Part shown: piece after piece, positions 23,210-34,700 of the stretch
Layout: each line of letters opens with the position of its first letter
Numbering within the stretch: the stretch's first letter is position 1
Assembly (NCBI RefSeq): GCF_905475395.1
Contig: NC_058337.1
Location: 86,546,368 to 86,610,367 of the forward strand
Source: Chrysoperla carnea
Lineage: Eukaryota; Arthropoda; Insecta; Neuroptera; Chrysopidae
DNA length: 64,000 bases
Direction of reading: 5' to 3'
Notes under the pieces: model-generated
Told to the model about the DNA's origin: nothing
Database searches by the model: none
What the model saw: only the letters and a program-made list of their open reading frames with translations
Made by a program: the position numbers and the translations under genes

Positions 23210-25803
23210 ATAGCACTGATACCCAACCCTGCTTAGGACCGTTTTATAAATATTTTAAATTGCATTATAATAGCTGAAATTATCATTAGTATTTTTGGTT
23301 GTTCGGTGGGTTTTTAAATTTATAATTATATATAAAAATTTTACATAAAACAAACACATACATACATTTCTAAAATATAATAACAAATTGAAATAACATT
23401 TGTATTTAATTATCTATAAGTTCTTATGAAAATCCAGTGGTCCAACGCTCAATGAAAAATGATGAATACAAATTAGCCCATTAGTCTTGAGTATTTGTTC
23501 AACTGCCAAAACGTTAGAGAAAAGACATATGAATAGTTAATTTTATCTTACGTCTTACGTTTTTTTTATACGTGATAGGCATTAGTCCATATTTTATCTA
23601 ATGTATTTATCATAATTTACAAATTGAAAGAAAAAAACACGTCAAAGTTGGTTAAGAACTGAGACGTGTAAAAAACTGGAATATGGTATCACTTGATAAA
23701 ATAAGAATAAAAGTTGAACCCAAATACCCTCCAGCAAACCATTCGAGCTGTGTGAAGACAATATTATCAATCAAGTTTAAAATTGTTCTGAATTTTGCTC
23801 ATAACACATTTTTATTTACAAAACTAAAAGAATATTTGATTATCTCTAAAACTGAAGACTTTAAGGTATATTGCAAACTATAGTCTCGATCAAAAATCGT
23901 AGTCAGTAATGTATAGATAAAAAGAAATGTTTATGTATGGATATAAACATTTATATGAATGTGTGAGTAAAAATAAATATGTATATGTGTAAAATTTTTG
24001 TTTATTGGTTTTTTTGTTTAAATATTTTCTAACTTTTAACTAAAATATAAAAATTATCAAACGCGAGAAGTTGAATTAAAAAAATTTTTAATTAAGATAG
24101 TTCTTTTGAAAAAAAGCTCATTACTTTCTTCTTTATGAAAAAAGAAAAACAGTTTTGACCGTCAAAATTATTCCATAAGGGCTATCAATTTATTTCTGAC
24201 AATATACCTTAAGAGATATCACGATTTAACAATGAATTTAAAACTAAAACTTTCGCAATCAAATTCATGTAGGTACCATTTATGTTTTGTCAATTAAAAA
24301 TTAACTGCGCACTTGGAAAAAAATGAACGAAGAAGAATAAAAAAACTAATAAATAATGAGAGATTTTCCAGTTTTCTAGTTGTTATTTAATAATGAAAAA
24401 TAAAATTACAGGAAATTTTCACTATATGTTTCTTTTATTGAAGAAAGTATTAGAGCCTGTAGACTTGATCTACACAATTTTTTAACAAAATGGAAGTATA
24501 ACCGTTTTTTTAAATATTAATTTAAATTTTATTCTAGTCGGGAAGTTGTTAGTATGGCCCCCAAAAATTTCAACCTTTTGTTTTTTTTCTCGCTACATCA
24601 TAAGTTTAATTACCTTATCTTATAAAATAACGATTATAACTCGGTAAATTTAGTCAAATCCCTTCTCAAAAAGTATTGAGGAATGAAAAGTATAAATTTT
24701 TATTGCGTGTACTGCATTTTTTTCTTATCCAAAGAAATAAATAAAATTCCGAACTGATTTATAGGGATGGCCTATAGTATAATCTGTTAATTTTTGGTTA
24801 TTACATTTCATACCCAAAATGTAAATGTTTTTCTTTAACCTTTACATATAAGTTAAATTAACTTTTTTAGTCTTTCTTAGCGTAAAAATTATTGACATAA
24901 CTTAATTAAAAAAACTTATTAATTAAAATATTTTGAAAAATTTTTGAGAAAATTATTGAAATTAAAATATTATATACTATCAGAAAAAATAATAAATTAT
25001 GCCATTTACTCTTCGTTCGTCAGAGGAATGAGAATGCATTGAAGATTTAGTAAATCTTTCTGGCACATTCTGCGTAATATAAATTTTTTTAAAAATTTCA
25101 AGACTGTTAAACCGATGGAGAGATCGACAATTTCTTAATATTTGATTAAAAAAATTAAACAAATAATGAAAGTTTATTGCCAGTAACCAGGCGTGGAAAT
25201 TATTTGATAAAAATGAAAAGAATCATTAACTATCTCCAACATAAAAATATGATTTCCTTTAATTATCATTGTAACTAAAAAGAATAATTAATATATTAAT
25301 CAGTCACAGCAATACAAGCGTAAATAGCGTATTATTAAGAGTAAAAAAGGCAGGATACACAAGTAACAATATTATGCCACAAAAACCAAAAACAACGGCT
25401 CTAGCAGACATACACAGTCAATTTTACGTACATCGTCATAGAAACAGAATGCAATACTTTTGTTTTCGATATTCATAATACAAAAGGCATGCTTCTTATA
25501 GTAATAACAATAAAAACACTTATAACTCCTAATATAATACGGATATGTCTGTATTTATATTTAATTTTGAATTACACACACAACTAATAGTTTTAAAAAT
25601 AAAAAATGTTACTTTTGTATCCAGTCTCTCACTAGTATGATACAGGATGTACAATAAAATCTAGAAACGATGAAATATTTCGTGAAATCAACGTTGAACA
25701 AAAAATGCAAGTGTAATATTTTTTGAAAGCTATTTATAGTACTAAAATTAACCTTCCATATACTTCTTTTCTAGTGAAAACACACTACAGCCAGCACACA
25801 CAA

Positions 25804-26018
25804 TGTCGGATTAACCCATATCGGGGCTCCTGGGCAATGCAATTCTTCGGGGTCAAAATTAGACGGCGCTGTGTGTGATTTTTTTGAGTCTTTTGTAAAT
25901 CACTATAGCATCTCTTGTAAGCGGCCCTTCTCATAAAAATTTACCGTTCCCCATTCCTTTTTTTCTCTTCATCAATCACCCGGGGCTCTTAGACAGTTGT
26001 CTAATGCTTAATCCGCTG
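25804..26018. mobile_element. hAT-like MITE relic
   Basis: The ends are imperfect inverted repeats: the left contains cggattaacc...cggggctcctggg, and the right reads cccggggctc...ttaatccgctg, which in reverse begins CAGCGGATTAA as hAT termini do. The left terminus is mutated and no clean 8-bp target duplication remains, so the assignment is tentative. Confidence 0.5.
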
Positions 26019-26532
26019 AATACACACTGTATGGAATTGTAAATTATCCACAAAGGAATGTAACTTTGGCAACAAATGACTCATTTCTAGCTTTATTTTC
26101 ACGCGAACTTAACTGAAGAATTGTAACTTTTACGAAAGCACCTTTTTAACAAACAATCAAACCTCTCAGAAAAAATTTATCTTTTAACATTTTAAGCACA
26201 TTATCACATTCTTTGCATCCTTTCGATGTGATTTACTTAAATTATACGCTTGTAGTTGAAGTTACGATACTACGAGGTTACGTCGTTTTTGTATTTGGTT
26301 GGCCTAATGAAAGTCATTATTATAAATTTCCTGTTGTTTCATAAACCGCCTACGTTATACCACAAACGATAATGCATGGCACAGGTTTTTTTTCGTTAAA
26401 TTACTTTCAAAAAATGCTGCTTTTTGCATTTCTTGTGGCGACATTTTTTTCTCGAGTTACACAGCCGTTTTCATACTTCATATACATCCTGTGTTCTGTA
26501 TACATAATATTCTGATAGTATTTGTTATATAT

Positions 26533-28191
26533 TTACATAAATACATCTTTGATATTTTGAAAATGTCGTACAGCCAAATCAACCGGTAAATCAAATTTAT
26601 ATTGTGTTAATCTATCTAAGGATTGTAAACTATCATTAAATCCAGTTTTCATAATATAACTCCATGTGTGATAATGATTTAAAATTAAATGTTTACACTG
26701 TAAAATTAAACTAAGCCATATAACTAATTTATTCGAATTTAATGCCGCACATATGAATGCCTTAAAATGTGCATCGTAACTGCGTTTATATTGACTATGT
26801 GTGGCAATTATTGAACCAATTGTAAATAGTAAATTCTGTTTATGTGATACGCTATGACTGTCTGCTAATTCTAAATTAAAACTTTGTGATAATTTACGCG
26901 CTGGTGTTGTATTATATCGTTGTCCATTCTTTAATTCATAATATTGTAATATTAATTGCCATGGATGCATTTTTCGTGGAGTTTCTTCAGCTTGCCGTGC
27001 TGCAAAACACATCATAACCGGTACAACACTAGTTCGCTCGAATTGTTCAATTAAACCATGTTGAAGGAGATCGCATATAGATGGAGCTAATTGTTTCCGA
27101 ACTGCTGTAACTAACCGATTTTTTGAATCGTCATGATCACTAAAATATTCATTTTGAGATGATTGGTGGTCATCGTTAGATTGATTTTGACATAATTCCT
27201 CAATTCTTGCAACCGCTAATTCTAAACGTGCTCTCAAATCACCCCAATGATTGTAGCACGTTTTTAAATCATTTCGACGGAAATGTTCATTTGGACCACA
27301 ACCAAATTGCATGACAATAAACATTTGTAACAAAGTTGCAGCTTTCTTCATAATACCAATTGTACGGCTTTTGACTTCGTCATCGTGCATACTTCGCGGT
27401 TTGGATGAAGATGAATGGTGGCAATTTAATGTGTTATGAACGCCATGGACAGGACACGAACATGTACACTGTGTGCTAGAAGTTTGAGTACCTTCTTGTA
27501 AAAATTGAATAAATCGTTCTAAATCAGCAATTTGCGTTTTAAATTGATTGATTAGTTGTTCTTTCATTTTTAAGGGTGTGATTGCCGTCGATGCGCCATC
27601 CCCGTCTGATCGATTATCAGCATTAATTTTATGTTTTAATTCATCGATTAATACACGCTGTTTTTCTAAAAAGAATTCTGGCGTTGCAGTTTCCTCATCT
27701 TTGGATTTAAACGTGAAATTTTCTAATTCAGTTAACTGTGATTTTAATTGTTCAATTAACTCTAATTGTTTATGCCGTTGTGCAAGCCGATCGAATTGAG
27801 CATCGTGACTTAATTTCTTCGGGGTTGATGTAGTTGAATCAGTAACACCACGAAATGCAAATTCTTCTAATGATTTTAGTAAATGTTCTTTTTCCGACAA
27901 GGGTGCGTCAACTACTTGACGCAATCGAAATTGAACTTGCGCAAAATGTGTAGTTAATTGTAATAACGATGCATTTAATACTTCTTGTTCTTCTTCTAAA
28001 GCTCGTAACCTTTCTAAAGGAAAACATTGAGAGGAACATAATGATGAGAAACTTTGTGTTATATTTTCTACTTCGTTATCGATATCGTTTCCCCCTAAAG
28101 GATCCCACCGTTCACCTGTTGGATGCTCATCACTTATTAATTCAAACCCATCTGAAGTTTGCTCCGTGTGTTCAGATTGAATCTCGGCCAT
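26533..28191 (-). CDS. RUNDC1: RUN domain-containing protein 1 homologue
   Basis: Single-exon gene of 552 aa, close to the roughly 600 aa of vertebrate RUNDC1. The N-terminus has the acidic DGFELISDE segment. Leucine-rich coiled coils follow at residues about 58-100, 130-190 and 205-235. A Cys/His cluster (QCTCSCPVHG, residues 241-250) precedes the C-terminal RUN region (about 290-545), which ends in FDLPVDLAVRHFQNIKDVF. RUN domains typically bind small GTPases. The cellular role of RUNDC1 itself is poorly defined. The start is the first ATG after in-frame upstream stops. No intron is seen, so it could be an intronless ancestral form or an old retrocopy; the frame is intact, which argues for function. 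Identification is by recalled family resemblance. Confidence 0.9.
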   Translation of the reverse strand: MAEIQSEHTEQTSDGFELISDEHPTGERWDPLGGNDIDNEVENITQSFSSLCSSQCFPLERLRALEEEQEVLNASLLQLTTHFAQVQFRLRQVVDAPLSEKEHLLKSLEEFAFRGVTDSTTSTPKKLSHDAQFDRLAQRHKQLELIEQLKSQLTELENFTFKSKDEETATPEFFLEKQRVLIDELKHKINADNRSDGDGASTAITPLKMKEQLINQFKTQIADLERFIQFLQEGTQTSSTQCTCSCPVHGVHNTLNCHHSSSSKPRSMHDDEVKSRTIGIMKKAATLLQMFIVMQFGCGPNEHFRRNDLKTCYNHWGDLRARLELAVARIEELCQNQSNDDHQSSQNEYFSDHDDSKNRLVTAVRKQLAPSICDLLQHGLIEQFERTSVVPVMMCFAARQAEETPRKMHPWQLILQYYELKNGQRYNTTPARKLSQSFNLELADSHSVSHKQNLLFTIGSIIATHSQYKRSYDAHFKAFICAALNSNKLVIWLSLILQCKHLILNHYHTWSYIMKTGFNDSLQSLDRLTQYKFDLPVDLAVRHFQNIKDVFM

Positions 28192-28199
28192 TTTTTTGA

Positions 28200-30422
28200 T
28201 ATATTTTTGTCACTTTTAGTGACAAAGTTGAAAATTTTTGTATCTAAAAACAACAAAATAAAATTATTTGTAACAAGAGCATTTTCTAAGAATAGCGACG
28301 TATTATCGGTCATTATTATTTAAAAGAAATTCTTAAATATTCCACGATCTTTGAGGCATAAGGGAACAATTATAAAGGAATAAGGAAAATCTGGTGCGGA
28401 CCGGCAGAAAAACAGGCTATAAAGAAATAATATATAAGATTTTCATTTTGCGTGATACCTATATATAACTAACTCACTTCTGAAATAACGAATCTATTTC
28501 GTTCTAACTTTTTTACTTCAAATTAAACTATGAGTATAGATACTCAGTTACGTGATTAAATTAAAATATTCAAACTCGTAGAAAAAAGTAAATGTCATAC
28601 ATGCGAATTTTTCACTTTTGTTTCAAACGTGCATACCAAATTTCCTGAAATTTAAAATACATATAGTATGGCTTGTATAGAATCAGGAGTATATTTCATT
28701 TTAGAACAGAGTGAGCTTGCAGTTATACTAATTTGACGCAAAGTCTGTACCACCAGCCATACCACCAGTCATATCACAAATGTGTTATTTGAGTCTTCAA
28801 AACAAGCCTTTTTGTCTAGAACTCAAATATCACATTTGCTATAAGTTAGCACGTTTCCAAATTCTTTATTTATCCTTAAACAGAGGTCCAGAGCAGACTT
28901 TTATAAAATATACTAAACCGATCTCGAGCAAAGCTATTCTTCAGGCGACCAGAACTTAGTAGCACCTAAGCTTTATCGAAAAAAATTATAATTATATGAT
29001 GATAAGGATATCTATTATCACATATAGGGTACTACATGTTATTTTTTAACATACTAACATATATATATAATATGTACCACAATCGACAACTACATACGAC
29101 AAACTATACGGTACATCGAATACTTTATTCGTTGCACTGTTTTAAAGCGTTATTGCAAAAGCTTATAAAAATTTAGAAGTAATAAGATAGGTATACAAGA
29201 ATGGATGTTCATGTTACATATTTTTATTCCATAAATTCGTTTAATAATTCATGTTAAATATTTCGTACACTTAATTTACCTAAATCATATAAAAATATCA
29301 AAATTACTAATCAATAAAAAAAAAAAACAATAATTTATATCTTATTTTAAAGAATTTCATTTAAAATATGTTTAAATATTTCTATTTCAACGTTGTATGT
29401 TAACGTATCTATTAATATGTTAAAAGGGTTGCATATCATTTTATAAGAAATAAACTTACCGTATTTGATTTTTTATCGTTAACAAGAAAAGTGATAACAA
29501 TTTTAATATTATAATAACTATCTTTCAGTAATAATTTGTGTTATGTAAACGTCAAATTGACTTTTTATTCTTTAATTACAGCAAAAAGTACATTTACATA
29601 GGTAGTTTTTCATGATGACGTCAAAATATTATTATCAATGTGGTTTTACTATCGACACATATAAAGTGGAATGCGCGTATTGGTTTTTATAAGGTTCAAA
29701 ATGTGTTAAAGTTGCGATTATACAAAATTTAAAAATCAATTTATTTATTTTGTGAGTTTTTCAATATTCAAAATAAATTTAATTGTAATATGGACAAATA
29801 ATCTAAGAAATGAAAGCGATTAAAGGCCAAAAGGTCGTAATTCTAAATACAATACGATATTCTTTGAGACCCGAGAAAAATATAAAAATGACCTGGATAT
29901 AACTTAATTTCATCCTATCAACCATAACAATAAAAAAAAGAAATATACATAATAATGAGTAGTGAAATTGTAAATAAATTAAAAGAAACAAAATCATAAT
30001 ATGATTTCTAATTCCAAAAACGGGGCGAGTATTATAAAGTGCCCTGCTACACTATTAAAAAGATTAAATGAAATAGGAAGCTAAGAAATCAGAATTTGTT
30101 AAAAACTTCATTTTTTGAATGAATGAATCCTCAATGAAAGAATGAAAATTGGCGTTAAAAACATAATTTTTAATAACGAAGCCGTTATGTTTTATAAAGT
30201 TTTTTGCCACCTTCGTATTAAGCGAATTTGTTTATAAAAATATGCAATATATAACATTGTGAACAGCATTTCGGTTAAATATTATTTATCTATGCGAACT
30301 AACTATATTAGTTCTTTTTCCTATTCCTCCAAAATCTTTCTTAGCATTAAAATTCCATACTTTTTAAGCAAGAGATTTGTCTGGAGTTTATGTGCTACGT
30401 CTGGAGTTTGTCTATAACACAA
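28200..30422. other. Intergenic DNA between RUNDC1 and ATRIP
   Basis: Includes the RUNDC1 upstream region. A short phrase (ataaaggaataaggaaaatc near 28370) recurs at about 35870 in an ATRIP intron, each time followed by caggct/cagact and agaaataatat, so a small dispersed repeat exists. No exon is supported. Confidence 0.5.
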
Positions 30423-30698
30423 CAGGGGCGTATGTAGCTACCGCCGTATCAATGATATGGGGCCCAGGGCTACAGAGGCCCCCAACATGTGTAATATTTC
30501 ATTTGAATTGTTTGACTAGCTCAATTTCTAGGATGGAGTGAACTTGTAATCAATAAATATTTACTTTAATTTAATGCAAGCATTTTTGTTCTTTTGAAGG
30601 ATAAAGATGTCTTTTGTGAGACATCTTTATACTTCATTTGGGCCCGCAACTAATTTTGATACAGGGCCCCTCCACTGTGTTACAGAGCTACTCCACTG
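30423..30698. mobile_element. hAT-type MITE with 8-bp target duplication
   Basis: 276-bp element starting caggggcgtatgtagc and ending gagctactccactg, i.e. CAG...CTG ends. It is flanked on both sides by the identical octamer TAACACAA (30415-30422 and 30699-30706). Subterminal GGGCCC-rich blocks are inverted. An 8-bp duplication is diagnostic of the hAT superfamily. Noncoding, so non-autonomous. Confidence 0.85.
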
Positions 30699-31769
30699 TA
30701 ACACAAGGTGCAAAGTAAAGAGTGATAACATTAACGCGTACAAAGTGAGGTAAGTATAACTTTCACTCTCAGCAATTATGAGGATGAGGCCCACTTCCTT
30801 TTTTTTTGGGATATTTAGTATAAAACTGAATGTTTTCATTCGACATAATGGATATAATACCGGGTGTGTAACCTACAGGCATTCAAAAAGTTTAGAAAGT
30901 AATTTTTTGATATATTGCGCTTTTGGTAAAATTTTTCAATTTGTCTTTGGTGACAAGATTCCTTGTTATTTACTCATGATCACAGTCATAATATATATGA
31001 CAAGTTGCATTCGCTATATGTTATAAAATAAGCCTGTGATGACAATGATTCGTTAAGCAATGCATCTAAGTATAAGAGGTATTATAGATGTTATATGAAA
31101 TAGACCTTTTTTCACATTTTTTTTTTCTTTTTTTTAAATGAAAGTAAATGTCTTGATAAATGGGCTAATTTTTTCCCCCGATTTTTTTGAAGTCATATGA
31201 CCGAGAAAACAGACAATGAAAATCATTAAAATTCAAATTGGCGAAAACGATCCGGAAACACACGATGTTACACGAAGGTAGGTTTGACGTCATTTGAAGT
31301 TGATAATAGTGATATATTAATACAACTGCTGACATTGTTTTGCTTGTCGGATTGATATCACAGATCACGTGTGCGGTGGAGCCAAAAAAAATCGTTTTAA
31401 AATATTTCAAATATTGTGACTTTTTAACAATTTTTTTTCATAGTGTTTTTATTGTTAAAAATGCGTAATTTTTGAGTTACAAGCTCTACTCGACCTATAT
31501 TTTCTTAAAAAATTATCAAAAAGCATTTCTGTTTTTCATGAAAATTCTGTAGATAGTACAGTATTCGTGTACGAGTATTCTGTCATACTCGTGATACACA
31601 TATGCCTAGATGTAAGCTGAACACTAGGTATATTTATGTAGCACATCTATGATCATCGTCGTATATACGTCACTTGTCAAATTTAATTGGTACCAATTTT
31701 TGAAATTACAAAGAAAATTATTGATGCAAATTTTTAGGTTAATTTGAAATTTTAAATGGATTTTTAATC

Positions 31770-34700
31770 ATGTCGAAGAGACTTGGAGGTTCAAATTTTT
31801 TTAAATCAAATGAAGTTAAAAAACCTAGAATTGAAATAGAACAACCTGCTGTTAAAAATCCTAGTCCAAATGACGATGTTTGGGGTGAAGATTTTGATGA
31901 AGATATTTTGACACAAGTAATTTTATTATTGTCCTTTTTTCTGCAAAACATGTACTAATATACTAAAATAATTAATTGCAGTTAGAACAAAGTCAATCAA
32001 TGTGCTTACCGTCGTATAGTGAATTCCAGAAAAAAGATCAAATAATAACATCCACATTTAAACATGATTTCGCTATTCCAAGTACAAGTAAAACAATATC
32101 GTCATCTAAAAATTTACCAGCAAATAAACCATCAATTGCTAACATTCCTCAAAAATCAACGAATAATTTTATTTTTCAATCAAACAGTCACTTGACTTTT
32201 AAAAGAAATTCAAGTATCGAGAATTTAAATTCAACTCAAACCATAATTTGTAATAATGAAGCGAAAAATGTATCAAATGATTTATTGAAAGAAATTGAAC
32301 GACTTAAAGATGAAAATAAAAAACTTTCGGAAAAGTTTATCACAAAAGAAGGCGAGGTGATGTAATTTTTTTTTCACTCCAAATCTTTAAACTTTGTTTA
32401 ACCACCTGGAACCGAATATTTCAACACAAAAAGTTGTTTTTCCATATCGTAAAAACTTGAGTACTTTGTAAAAAGTTTTTAAAAGTGCTGGAAAGATTGT
32501 AAACTTTAATCCATCTCTATAAAGAAAAAGATTTTAATAAATAAATAGGGTTGAAACAAAACACTTTCAGATAAGTTAGTGAATAATTCTCTTAATTCAT
32601 CAAGTTCAAATTTATGGGAAAACCCTCTGTGGACAATATATTACAAAATCATTTTTCGTTAAATAATTTTAAACAATGAGACACTGTGAAATCTCTTCAT
32701 TCTAACAGATCATTAAAATTTTTAACCGACTTCAAACAAAAACGGGGTAGGTTATCAATTCGGCTGTATTTTTTTTAATGTTTTTTACCTCTAAACTTTT
32801 GACTGGGTGAACCGATTTTGATGATTCTTTATCTATGAAAGCTGTCGTTTCCCGTGTGGTCCCATTTCATTTTGGTTCAGTTCTGACAACGGCATTCATG
32901 AGAAAACCATAAAAGTCTTAAATTTGCATTAAGTATGCACGAAAGAGGACAAATAACTCAATATCACGCCAAGCGATTTCGATTTTTCTTTTTTCTTGAC
33001 AAATTAGTTAGTGTACTTCAGATTCACTAAAAAACATAAAATAAAAAAAAATTTTAACAAAAAGAAAACCGACTTCAAAAGAAAAACTTTTCCAAAACAA
33101 ATTAATACGCACTAAAAAGTAAAAAATAACGATAATATAATGTAGTTAAAATTATTGTTATTTTTGGAGTCGGTGTCAGCCAAGCTAATGTAGCAAACTG
33201 TTTTGTCAGAGTTGTTTCCTTGACCAACACCGACTCCCAAAATAACAATAATTTTATCTATATTATATTATCGTTATTTTTTCACTTTTTAGTGCATATT
33301 AATTTGTTTTGGAAAAGTTTTTCTTTTGAAGCCGGTTTTCTTTTTGTTAAAAGTTTTTTTATTTTGTGTTTTTTTAATCAATTTATTGCAATTACCACAT
33401 TTGAATTCTTTTATACATAAGAAAATAGTTATTTATGAAATGATGATAAAGTTACAGCTACGACTTAAATCTATTTTTTATAGCTGAATCTACAGCAATT
33501 TTATGCAATACCAGAAAAAACTTAAAAGAGTATTCTCTCAAATTACGTCGACATGGTCTATAACGTTACCAAATCATATATACTATGCGTTTATCGAATT
33601 GTTTCAACCCTTTGAATTGTTTGACAAGCCAAATCGCTCAAATTTTCAACTCTACCAAAATTATAATTATTAAAAACAAAAAAACCTACCTTTCATATTA
33701 AAAAGAAATTTTTATATGTTTGTGCTCTTATAACCCGCGGACACTAGTCGTACTCAAAAAACTGATGCTTTAGTTTATAATTTTGACTTACTATTTTTAG
33801 GTAACAATTTTACGAAATCAATTGAAACAAACACAGAAAACAATTGATACTATACGAATTGAAAAAATGCAATCATTGGAAAAACAGAAAATTGAATGGT
33901 CTGAAAAAATATCGGCTTTAAATACTAATTTAAATTCTGCTAAATCTGAATTAGAAATTAAGGTAATTCTACAAAATTTTATTTTTGTTAAGAGTAATAG
34001 GGAATATTCATGAATTTTAAATTTGGTTCAAATATTTTTCTTCCGTAACTTTCATGACTGGACATTTCAACTAAACCATTATTTTAGTAATTAATATCTT
34101 TTTTATTACTTAAAATTAATTAATAAAAGTATAAATTCATTGAGGGCATTTAAAAATTTCTAAAACGGAAATTCAAATTTTTATACAGACGTGACATCAT
34201 GGTACGGACTTGTTAAATTTGTTGACATACTGTATGATATTAATTACTTACATTTTATATGGTATTTCATTAAATTATACTATTATACGGCTTTTTATTA
34301 GAAAACTTAATAATAACGAGTGTAAATTCATTTTTTTAAAGTGTAAATTAAACATTGAACTTTCACCAATTGACAGAACACGTACTCATACGTCATCAAC
34401 TGAGAGCGCCAAAAAACTGCGTTTAAATATCTCAAAATTATAATGTATTTTAAATTTTTTTTACACTTAAATACAGCATTTTTAAACAGTATTTATGTTT
34501 TTTACTTTGTTATAACGGCGTAAACAATTAATTAAAAATATAAAAAAAATACATGAATATTCCCTATTGATAAATGGAATTTCATAATTTAAATAAATAA
34601 AAGGATGTAAAAAATTACACTCGATTTACAAAAAAACATGTAAAAATTTGGAACAAAAATTAGTTTCATAATAATAAGTAAGATTTTAATAATTTTAATT

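Larger units (their letters stand above)
18300..25803. other. Gene-poor intergenic region
   Basis: About 7.5 kb with no coding exon I can support. Besides the listed MITEs and hairpin, it contains a 19-bp T run (19661-19679). Open frames are short and lack family motifs or plausible splice context. Confidence 0.5.

Noticed and set aside
27548-28199. Plus-strand open frames inside RUNDC1
   Set aside because: They are antisense shadows of the RUNDC1 coding exon.
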